Shown here: piece by piece, positions 41,258-47,580 of the stretch
Layout of the letters: every line of letters starts with the position of its first letter
Numbering within the stretch: position 1 is the stretch's first letter
Assembly: GCA_041689935.1 (NCBI GenBank)
Contig: JBDNFI010000093.1
Coordinates: 1 to 47,997, forward strand
Direction of reading: 5' to 3'
DNA: 47,997 bases
Origin: CAXBDP01 sp041689935
GTDB lineage: Bacteria; Bacteroidota; Bacteroidia; Cytophagales; Cyclobacteriaceae
The notes under the pieces: generated by a model
What the model was told of the DNA's origin: nothing
What the model saw: the letters and a program-made list of their open reading frames with translations, nothing else
Database searches by the model: none
Translations under genes and position numbers: made by a program

Positions 41258-41886
41258 TGACGAATGAAAAATTTTATCTTGACCGGTTGGATGCCTACGG
41301 CAATACACCACAAGCAGTAGGCTGGGACAATATTAAAAAAGCTGTTGAGCGGTATGCGACAGCTTCTAATTATATATCGCTGGTGCATATTAAATACCAA
41401 AAGCCTGTATTTGTTCTTGATGTCGGCTGCGGTGTAGGGCTACTATCAAAGCATTTGCACGCTAATTGTTCTAATGACTTAACCTATTTCGGCGTTGACA
41501 TTGTAGAAGCCTACCTATCAGAAGCGAGAAAAGATGAACTGCCTAAGAGAACTTACGGCAATATGAAGGAAGGATTAAAGGCAGCTAAGGAGCACGAGAA
41601 AAAAGGCTACCTCGTAGTTTTTGTACTGCTTGGCACATACACACTTAAGTACGACCAGAAGCGTATTGACAAAGCGCTCGACAATACTTTAAAAGCCGTA
41701 AAGAAGATAGGCCCTAATGTAGTCGGCATTGTTAACGGCTACTCCAGCGATGCTGTTGACTACAAAGACCCTAAGCTATATTACTTCAAACGTGACGCAT
41801 TAGCCAGCATTGGCCTTAAGCATTTCAGATGCGCTTCTTACGATGTGTTTAAAAAATACGAGTTTATGCTATATTTAAATGATTAA
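41257..41886 (+). CDS. SAM-dependent methyltransferase
   Basis: A 209-residue class I methyltransferase from ATG 41257 (TAATG overlap). FVLDVGCGVGLLSKHL near residues 50-65 is motif I; FGVDIVEAYLSEARKD follows with the acidic residue that binds ribose. A substrate-specific C-terminal region of 100 residues has no DNA methylase DPPY/PC motif, so the target is not evident. The neighbouring glycosyltransferase suggests a modified sugar or base. Confidence 0.78.
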   Translation: MTNEKFYLDRLDAYGNTPQAVGWDNIKKAVERYATASNYISLVHIKYQKPVFVLDVGCGVGLLSKHLHANCSNDLTYFGVDIVEAYLSEARKDELPKRTYGNMKEGLKAAKEHEKKGYLVVFVLLGTYTLKYDQKRIDKALDNTLKAVKKIGPNVVGIVNGYSSDAVDYKDPKLYYFKRDALASIGLKHFRCASYDVFKKYEFMLYLND

Positions 41887-41889
41887 AAT

Positions 41890-41920
41890 TTTGTTACTAT
41901 TAAAAATATACGTATTTTTA
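41890..41920 (+). promoter_or_regulatory. Phage-family promoter 8
   Basis: TTTGTTAC from 41890 and TATTTTTA at 41913-41920, spacing 19. It lies a few bases after the methyltransferase stop and drives 41943 onward. Confidence 0.75.
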
Positions 41921-41942
41921 CTTCTAATAAAAACATCATTAT

Positions 41943-42629
41943 ATGCAGTATAAACTTGATTTAAACAGTGGCCTAAACTTCTTTCACGTATCCTCAGCAT
42001 TCCAGAAGTGCGTTAGGCGTGGCCTAGAGCATGAAGCTCTTTGGTTTGCTACAGAACTTTATCTTTCCAACTACGAGGAGTATATTTGGTACAGGATTAA
42101 GGTAATAGTCAGCGAAGATATAGGGCTAGCCAATCCAGCGCTCCCCGCTCAAATACAAGCACTGTACCAAACGTATGTAGACTTCAAGAAAAAGAAGAAC
42201 GACCACAAACCGGAGAACCTTCCTTTTATACACGCTGTTTTGCTTCTTGTTAGGTCTAAAAAATCTAGGTTGGTAGATAACAAGTTGTGTTATTATATGT
42301 TTTTGAGGCATAAGATGGAGCAGCCGCCCCTACCGGATTTCGTGTTCGACCAGCATACCACCGAAGGGCGCAGGATGGGCCGAGGAAACGAGTTCTTTTA
42401 CGAGGAGTCAGCTAAATTAGCTAACGCTGGCACTGACCTTGTTCCTGATGAATACGACTTCCGGGACTTCATGCGAGCTTTGTATATCGAAGAAGATGTG
42501 GCAGAAGCTCAGGCGAAGGTAGATAGCAAGGTGTTCAAGGATGCTGTTAGACGAGGGGATGTCCCTGCCCAATCAAGCCCCGGCACGCAACAAAAACTAC
42601 CTCTTGACGGCGAAGTTAAAGATGAATAA
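41943..42629 (+). CDS. Stand-alone RarA/MgsA C-terminal-domain protein
   Basis: A 228-residue protein lacking any Walker A or B. AFQKCVRRGLEHEALWFATELYL and YRIKVIVSEDIGLANPALPAQIQAL match the C-terminal half of bacterial RarA/MgsA clamp-loader-like ATPases. HTTEGRRMGRGNEFFYEESAKL corresponds to the family's conserved C-terminal HxxxGxxxGRG segment. The full-length protein remodels stalled forks; a lone C-domain could compete with or recruit host RarA or SSB. It is the first gene after a phage-family promoter. Confidence 0.75.
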   Translation: MQYKLDLNSGLNFFHVSSAFQKCVRRGLEHEALWFATELYLSNYEEYIWYRIKVIVSEDIGLANPALPAQIQALYQTYVDFKKKKNDHKPENLPFIHAVLLLVRSKKSRLVDNKLCYYMFLRHKMEQPPLPDFVFDQHTTEGRRMGRGNEFFYEESAKLANAGTDLVPDEYDFRDFMRALYIEEDVAEAQAKVDSKVFKDAVRRGDVPAQSSPGTQQKLPLDGEVKDE

Positions 42630-42640
42630 AAGCTTTGTAA

Positions 42641-42651
42641 AAAGTAACTTT
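42641..42651 (+). repeat. Dispersed AAAGTAACTTT motif, copy 16
   Basis: Exact copy in plus orientation in the 58 base gap between the RarA-like stop and the deacetylase ATG, ten bases before a hairpin. Confidence 0.75.
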
Positions 42652-42660
42652 ATAGCTATA

Positions 42661-42685
42661 TTAGAGCAGGTTAAGCCTGCTCTAA
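42661..42685 (+). repeat. Hairpin before the deacetylase start
   Basis: TTAGAGCAGG (42661-42670) pairs perfectly with CCTGCTCTAA (42676-42685), 5 base loop, with no T tract. It ends two bases before ATG 42688 and could control its translation or stop transcription weakly. Confidence 0.6.
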
Positions 42686-42687
42686 TT

Positions 42688-43350
42688 ATGTTCAACCCCC
42701 AAAGAGTTTTAGTCGTAGTAGCACATCCAGACGACGAAGTTCTAGGGTGCGGAGGTACAATAAGAAAGCTAGTTGACCTAGGAGCGGACGTTCATGTAGT
42801 GTATATGAATAACGGTTGCGACCTTAGAGAGCCTTTTGACGCTTCTGTTATCAGAAAGCAGATAGAGGAAGCAGCAGCGGTGTTGGGAGCCACCATCAGT
42901 GTCAATTGCTATGCTACAGCTAGATTTGGAGAGTATGACACCCTAGAATTCAACAGCTCCATTCAATCAGTAGTAAATGAACTATGCCCTGACTTGGTTA
43001 TGACCCACGACCACAATGATTTGCACCAAGACCACAGAAAGGTGCACGAGGCTGTAATGATTGCTTGTAGATTCAAGCCCACATCCACAGTCAAGGCTGT
43101 TTGGACGTTCCCAGTAATATCCAGCTCCGATATATCCCCCCGATGGGCATTTGAACCAGATGTTTTTGTAAGCTTAACCGATAAGCAGCTACAGTCTAAG
43201 ATAAATGCAATGACGCATTATAAGTTTGAGCTAAAGCAGATGGCTGAACTCAGAGGAGAAGTAGGCATAAAAAGCTGGGCTACCTTTTACGGGCTTCAAT
43301 CGGGTTGCAAGTACGCAGAGCCGTTCAGGGTATTAAAAATGACGCTATGA
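42688..43350 (+). CDS. PIG-L family deacetylase (LmbE-like)
   Basis: A 220-residue zinc-dependent de-N-acetylase. AHPDDEVLGCGG (His13, Asp15, Asp16) and HDHNDLHQDH near residues 106-116 are the metal-binding and catalytic motifs. The family removes acetyl groups from N-acetylglucosamine-type sugars. I prefer ATG 42688, since family members begin just before the AHPDD strand; ATG 42622 would add a 22-residue extension encoded by motif copy 16 and the hairpin. It overlaps the WbqC-like gene by four bases (ATGA). Confidence 0.85.
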   Translation: MFNPQRVLVVVAHPDDEVLGCGGTIRKLVDLGADVHVVYMNNGCDLREPFDASVIRKQIEEAAAVLGATISVNCYATARFGEYDTLEFNSSIQSVVNELCPDLVMTHDHNDLHQDHRKVHEAVMIACRFKPTSTVKAVWTFPVISSSDISPRWAFEPDVFVSLTDKQLQSKINAMTHYKFELKQMAELRGEVGIKSWATFYGLQSGCKYAEPFRVLKMTL

Positions 43351-44000
43351 AGGTAATGATTAGCCAGCCTAGGTACTTACCACACCCAATGTACTTGAAG
43401 CGGATAAAAGAAGCTGACCTGCTTGTATTGATGGATGATACACAGAGAGTCCAGAGAGGGTACGAGAACAGAAATCTTATGAGAGTGTCGCCTGATAAAG
43501 ATGCGTGGCTTACCGTACCAGTAATCAGCTCTAACAGATGCTTGATAAAGGATGCTGTTGTAGGAGGATATGTCACAGATCACTTCAGGAAGGTCAGAGA
43601 TTGGTATGGTGTCAAGGGATGGCCAAAGCCACTATCGGCGCACTTTGGAGAACCGCAATTACCAATGTACATGGATGAGCTGAAGCAACGATTAACAGCA
43701 GCGATGAATTACTATGGAATAGATACCCCGGTAGTAATTCAAAGCAGTCTGGGACATTTCAGCACCAAAGGCAAAGAATTGATAGTTGAAATAGCTAAGA
43801 AAGTAGGAGCAGATACGTACTTATCAGGCATATCGTGTTACGATTATGGACTTGATGAAAGGTTTATGCAAGAGCATGGGATAACCTTAGAAATTGACAA
43901 GTACGGAGGAGAAATTGAAGATGGGGCAGGAGCTATGTACGGATGGCTGCATTATGAGCTTACAGGGGCTTCTAACAGGGTTGCAGCCTATTTGCGTTAA
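43347..44000 (+). CDS. WbqC-like family protein
   Basis: A 217-residue protein from ATG 43347. ISQPRYLPHPMYLKRIKEADL, DDTQRVQRGYENRNLM and WLTVPVISSNRC match the WbqC-like family, which occurs in O-antigen and surface-sugar clusters and is thought to act on amino sugars, possibly by N-acylation. A deacetylase that frees an amine lies directly upstream, so the two could act in order on the same sugar. That link is inference. It is the last gene before the terminase. Confidence 0.82.
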   Translation: MKVMISQPRYLPHPMYLKRIKEADLLVLMDDTQRVQRGYENRNLMRVSPDKDAWLTVPVISSNRCLIKDAVVGGYVTDHFRKVRDWYGVKGWPKPLSAHFGEPQLPMYMDELKQRLTAAMNYYGIDTPVVIQSSLGHFSTKGKELIVEIAKKVGADTYLSGISCYDYGLDERFMQEHGITLEIDKYGGEIEDGAGAMYGWLHYELTGASNRVAAYLR

Positions 44001-44059
44001 GAGCTTGTTTGGTAAAAATTTTTTCCGATTTTTGTCAAGTATAAAAGGAGCATTCAGAT

Positions 44060-44506
44060 ATGGGTACTAATAAAGAGCTGTTAGAAGGTGCTAAGCTGCA
44101 CGGTAACACAATCTCAAAGCAGAAAAGACTCAATGTAAGGCAGAAGCGATTCCTTACAGCGCTAAGGCAGAACGCCGCCTATAACATTACCAAAGCGTGC
44201 GAAGTGTCGAAGATTGATAGGCAGCTTCATTACTATTGGTTAAAGACCAACGAGACCTACAAGAAGCTGTTTGATGAAGTCAGCGAGGAGCAGATAGACT
44301 GGGTAGAGACCAACTTGATGAAGAACATAAAAGAGGGCAACGTAGCCGCCCAGATATTTTTCTTAAAGACCAGAGGTAAGGGTAGGGGATATGTGGAAGG
44401 CATTCAAGTTGACATTCGTAAGAAAGTGGCGACTGACGACCTATCCGACCTCAGCAATGACGAGCTGGAGAATTTAGCGGCCACGCTATCCGACTACTTA
44501 AAGTAA
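44060..44506 (+). CDS. Terminase small subunit
   Basis: A 148-residue protein with a helix-turn-helix in NVRQKRFLTALRQNAAYNITKACEVSKIDRQLHYYWL (residues about 25-60), then a coiled-coil oligomerisation region and an acidic C-terminus. It recognises the phage genome for packaging. The large subunit follows five bases downstream. A clear Shine-Dalgarno AGGAG precedes the ATG. Its stop codon lies inside motif copy 17. Confidence 0.85.
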   Translation: MGTNKELLEGAKLHGNTISKQKRLNVRQKRFLTALRQNAAYNITKACEVSKIDRQLHYYWLKTNETYKKLFDEVSEEQIDWVETNLMKNIKEGNVAAQIFFLKTRGKGRGYVEGIQVDIRKKVATDDLSDLSNDELENLAATLSDYLK

Positions 44507-44510
44507 CTTT
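44500..44510 (+). repeat. Dispersed AAAGTAACTTT motif, copy 17
   Basis: Exact copy in plus orientation; it supplies the TAA stop of the small terminase and abuts the ATG of the large terminase at 44511. Confidence 0.8.
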
Positions 44511-46106
44511 ATGACTCAGGAGCATAGAGCAGCTAAAGAGGCATTCATAAAGACTGGCATCTGGCTGGCATATCGCAAAGACCCCCTTTTTTGGCTACAG
44601 CATAGATTTAAAGAGAACCCACTTGATTTTGAGTGGTCAAAGAGGGAAGCATACACCGGCCACAAGTGGGACGGCAGTGTAGACCCGTTGGCGCAGGCGT
44701 GGAGGGCACTAGCTGAGGGCAACTGGGTAGCCATAGAGGCTGCTACGGGAACTTCAAAGACTTACATGCTTAGTCGTATAGTCTTCTGGTTCTTGGACGT
44801 GTACAAGGACTCTCTTGTAGTTACCTCAGCACCGAAACAAGACCAGCTTAAGTTACACCTATGGAGCGAGCTTAGTAAGGCTTTCTACAAGTTCAAGAAG
44901 GTTCGCCCGGACGCTGAGATGTTCAAGCTTCGACTCAAAGCGGATAATTCAACCCCAGATGATGAGGACGACCCGGATTTGTCAGACTCGTGGCAGGCGG
45001 TAGGATTCGTAGCAGGTACAGATGCAGACGAAGCCTCAGCTACCAAAGCGCAGGGTTTCCACCGAAAGAACATGCTGATAATAACTGAGGAGACCCCCGG
45101 TATGCCTACACCTGTTATGACAGCATTCAAGAACACCTCAACAGGAGGAAATAATTTAATACTTGCAGTAGGTAATCCAGACAATGAACTAGACAATCTT
45201 CATAAGTTCTCCCTGTTAAGCAATGTCAAGCGCTTTAGAATTTCGGCCTACGACTACCCTAATGTTGTTGAAGATAACGAGGTGATACCCGGAGCAGTCA
45301 CCAGAGCATCCATACAGCGAAGGCTTGTAGAGTACGGCGAAAACTCCCCAATGTACTTAAGTCGTGTAAGGGGAATGTCACCAAAACAATCGTCCGACAG
45401 CCTTATTAAATTAGAGTGGATAGAGCAGTGCTTGGAAGCTATCGAAGAGGAGGGCGCTGGAGCCGCTGGCGTAGATGTAGCCAATTCAGAGAACGGAGAC
45501 AAAGCCGCAGTTGCTTGGGGCATGGGCAACGTGCTTACCAGAATTGATGAGTTCTATTGCCCTAATGCTACACATCTGGCATACAATCTAATCTACAATG
45601 CAGCTCAAAGGATGGAGTTAGGGTACAAGGACTACAGCATCCCTTCTATGGAAGATATGCAGGTAGATTATCGGTACGTAGGTGTGGACGCAGTAGGTGT
45701 GGGTGTAGCCACCGTAAACGGTTTCATAGACCAAAGTATGCCTATACAGGCGCTACAAGGAGGCCATTGGGAGGAGGTTATACCAGTAGACGAGCAAGGC
45801 AAATTCATGTACCGCTTTGGAACGCTAAGAGCCCAGATGTACTGGGAACTCAGGGAGGACTTAAGAAATCGCAGGATAAAGATTAAAATAGCTGATAAAG
45901 CAGCTTATGACAGCCTAATATCGGAGCTAATTATTCCTAAATTCAGCACCAGCAGCGCACACATAGCTGTAGAGCGTAAGGATGAGATAAAGAAGCGGAT
46001 GGGCGGTAAGTCGCCAAACGTAGCCGATGCGGTTGTTTATTGGAACTGGGCACGTAAGGGCTACAGGATAGAGGCGTTTGTTTTCGGTATATCCACAGGA
46101 GGGTAA
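44511..46106 (+). CDS. Terminase large subunit
   Basis: A 531-residue packaging motor and nuclease. The ATPase has Walker A EAATGTSKTYML near residues 75-86 (an unusual Thr-Ser-Lys-Thr loop) and Walker B LIITEETPG near 182-190. The RNase H-like nuclease has GVDVANSENGDKAAV near 318-332 and YVGVDAVGVGVA near 388-399. The length is typical. It follows the small subunit by four bases and is followed by motif copy 18 and a T-rich hairpin. Confidence 0.92.
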   Translation: MTQEHRAAKEAFIKTGIWLAYRKDPLFWLQHRFKENPLDFEWSKREAYTGHKWDGSVDPLAQAWRALAEGNWVAIEAATGTSKTYMLSRIVFWFLDVYKDSLVVTSAPKQDQLKLHLWSELSKAFYKFKKVRPDAEMFKLRLKADNSTPDDEDDPDLSDSWQAVGFVAGTDADEASATKAQGFHRKNMLIITEETPGMPTPVMTAFKNTSTGGNNLILAVGNPDNELDNLHKFSLLSNVKRFRISAYDYPNVVEDNEVIPGAVTRASIQRRLVEYGENSPMYLSRVRGMSPKQSSDSLIKLEWIEQCLEAIEEEGAGAAGVDVANSENGDKAAVAWGMGNVLTRIDEFYCPNATHLAYNLIYNAAQRMELGYKDYSIPSMEDMQVDYRYVGVDAVGVGVATVNGFIDQSMPIQALQGGHWEEVIPVDEQGKFMYRFGTLRAQMYWELREDLRNRRIKIKIADKAAYDSLISELIIPKFSTSSAHIAVERKDEIKKRMGGKSPNVADAVVYWNWARKGYRIEAFVFGISTGG

Positions 46107-46134
46107 AATAAAAGTAACTTTATTTTTGTTTTTT
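46105..46134 (+). terminator. Terminator-like hairpin after terminase
   Basis: AAAATAAA (46105-46112) pairs with TTTATTTT (46119-46126), a 6 base loop, then TGTTTTTT. The stem is all A-T, so it is weak, but the T tract supports termination. The loop and stem contain motif copy 18. Confidence 0.5.
46111..46121 (+). repeat. Dispersed AAAGTAACTTT motif, copy 18
   Basis: Exact copy in plus orientation in non-coding DNA after the large terminase, within the terminator-like hairpin. Confidence 0.8.
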
Positions 46135-46135
46135 A

Positions 46136-46166
46136 TTTGTTACTATTAAAAATATTCGTATATTTA
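46136..46166 (+). promoter_or_regulatory. Phage-family promoter 9
   Basis: TTTGTTAC from 46136 and TATATTTA at 46159-46166, spacing 19. It matches the copy at 14740 almost base for base, including the leader ATAAGCAAACAAAC. It drives the Ala-rich gene at 46203. Confidence 0.8.
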
Positions 46167-46202
46167 TATAAGCAAACAAACAACCACTAAAAACACCACA
46201 CC

Positions 46203-46595
46203 ATGAAAAATTTAACCCTGACCGAATTACTAGCAGCCAAAAACGCCGCCTTTGACGCTGCTAAAACAGCATCCGATAATTGTAAGGCAGCCAATAAGGC
46301 TAATAAGGCCCCTGCTGCTGAGGTTAAGCAAGCTGGCCATACGGCTTTTCAGGCTAAGCAAGCGGCTGATAAAGCTTATGACAATGCTAAGAAGACGACT
46401 GCTGCTGAGGTTAAGCAAGCTGGTCAGGAGTCTTATGAAGCTAAGCAAGCGGCTGATGAAGCTTATAACAATGTTGCTTCTTACGCATCTTCAACAGCTT
46501 ATGCGGTTTATGCGGCTAAGCTAGCTTCTCATCAAGCTAAGTTGGATGCTGAAGCCGCTGAAGCTGCTTATAATAACGAGCTTAAAAAAGCATAA
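46203..46595 (+). CDS. Ala/Lys-rich repeat protein (130 aa)
   Basis: A 130-residue helical protein made of near-repeats. AAEVKQAGHTAFQAKQAADK and AAEVKQAGQESYEAKQAADE are tandem copies, with more diverged units before and after. The DNA copies are nearly identical over about 65 bases (from about 46315 and 46402), so the duplication is recent or kept by exchange. Heptad-like Ala spacing suggests a long coiled coil. No signal peptide. It has its own strong phage-family promoter. Function is unknown; a structural or DNA-compacting role is possible because of the many Lys. Confidence 0.75.
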   Translation: MKNLTLTELLAAKNAAFDAAKTASDNCKAANKANKAPAAEVKQAGHTAFQAKQAADKAYDNAKKTTAAEVKQAGQESYEAKQAADEAYNNVASYASSTAYAVYAAKLASHQAKLDAEAAEAAYNNELKKA

Positions 46596-46632
46596 ATATT
46601 TATCTAAGCAACCACTAAAAGCACCACACACC

Positions 46633-47127
46633 ATGCACACTATCTTAGACCCCACAGAGGACTTCCTGCCACAAGTTGGAGAAGTGACACTGACCTATCG
46701 CTCAAAGCCTACAATACCTATAGGCGACAGGGTGAAGCTGAACAGCAGCTACTTAACAGCTACGTTCTTATACGATGAGTTGTTGCCTAGAATGGGCGAC
46801 CTAGAAACCCACGAGGAATTTTACGTGCTGCTTTTAAACAGCCAGCTACAGCCTAGTATATTAGTTAACGCTGGAATAGGAGCATTGACTGCCACTGTTG
46901 TAGATATTAAAAAGCTATGCAGGCTTTTTGCCATACTTCCAGCAAATCAAGTTGTCCTTTGTCACAATCACCCATCGGGAGTGGTGAGTCCGTCTAGGCA
47001 AGATAATGCACTAACAGAAAAAATCAAGGAGCTTGCACAGCTGCATGATAACGTAGTCGTAGACCACATAATCCTGGCCCCAGAGCGTGGTCGCTACTAT
47101 TCCTACGCTGATGAGAATGCGCTGTAG
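46633..47127 (+). CDS. RadC/JAB-family protein
   Basis: A 164-residue protein from ATG 46633 after a C/A-rich leader (the frame extends upstream through the Ala-rich gene, but without a plausible start). HNHPSG near residues 111-116 with following S and D residues forms the JAB metal site. EEFYVLLLNSQLQPSILVNAGIG and DHIILA complete the RadC core. The N-terminal helix-hairpin-helix domain of bacterial RadC is absent. Family members are common in phages and mobile elements; activity is unproven. Confidence 0.85.
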   Translation: MHTILDPTEDFLPQVGEVTLTYRSKPTIPIGDRVKLNSSYLTATFLYDELLPRMGDLETHEEFYVLLLNSQLQPSILVNAGIGALTATVVDIKKLCRLFAILPANQVVLCHNHPSGVVSPSRQDNALTEKIKELAQLHDNVVVDHIILAPERGRYYSYADENAL

Positions 47128-47189
47128 TCAAAAGATTAATAGCCCCAGCCCAAAACCAAAACCACAGAAAACCAATAAACCCACAAGCC

Positions 47190-47495
47190 ATGAAAAAAGA
47201 ACGGTTCAAGTACGAAATTCCGTCTGTAATGATGGGCATTGATTATAGAAAACTATGTTGGGCAGCATCAGACTCAGAAGCAGCTAAAAAGTTAGAAGTA
47301 TCTCTGTATAACATTCGGAACTACGCCCTTAAATATAAATCAGGAGCAGAGTTCGAGAATGTAATGGGATATATGGACAGCGGCAGAATAATTTTTGAGG
47401 AGGGGAGAAAAGATTTGAACCGCAAAGAAATGCCCTTGGAGGAATTGGCGGCTATTATTGATAAGTATCAGCAGGCTTTTTATGCAGGCTTTTGA
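47190..47495 (+). CDS. Hypothetical protein (101 aa)
   Basis: Unrecognised 101-residue protein, mixed helix, with DSEAAKKLEVSLYNIRNYALKY resembling a short helix-turn-helix. The leader (47128-47189) is unusually rich in C and A and lacks a Shine-Dalgarno. Confidence 0.68.
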   Translation: MKKERFKYEIPSVMMGIDYRKLCWAASDSEAAKKLEVSLYNIRNYALKYKSGAEFENVMGYMDSGRIIFEEGRKDLNRKEMPLEELAAIIDKYQQAFYAGF

Positions 47496-47580
47496 AAATA
47501 TACATTGGATGTTGACAGTTACCGAGTTCTTAGCCCTTACCGACCACTACTTTAACCCAGCTCAAAAAATGAAACTATGA
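47482..47580 (+). CDS. Possible small protein (32 aa)
   Basis: ATG 47482 gives 32 codons ending TGA 47578-47580. It overlaps the 101-aa gene by 14 bases and the next ATG by four. The tight overlaps support expression as part of the operon. The alternative ATG 47509 would give 23 residues. No domain can be assigned. Confidence 0.4.
   Translation: MQAFENIHWMLTVTEFLALTDHYFNPAQKMKL

Noticed and set aside
44008..44034. Promoter-like TTTG...GATTTTTG before the small terminase
   Set aside because: The boxes are only about 15 bases apart and the -7 box lacks the leading TA; not supported as a promoter.
46252..46524. Plus-strand Leu/Arg/Lys-rich frame inside the Ala-rich gene
   Set aside because: It is an alternative phase of the repetitive Ala/Lys gene and mirrors its repeats; no start signal of its own.
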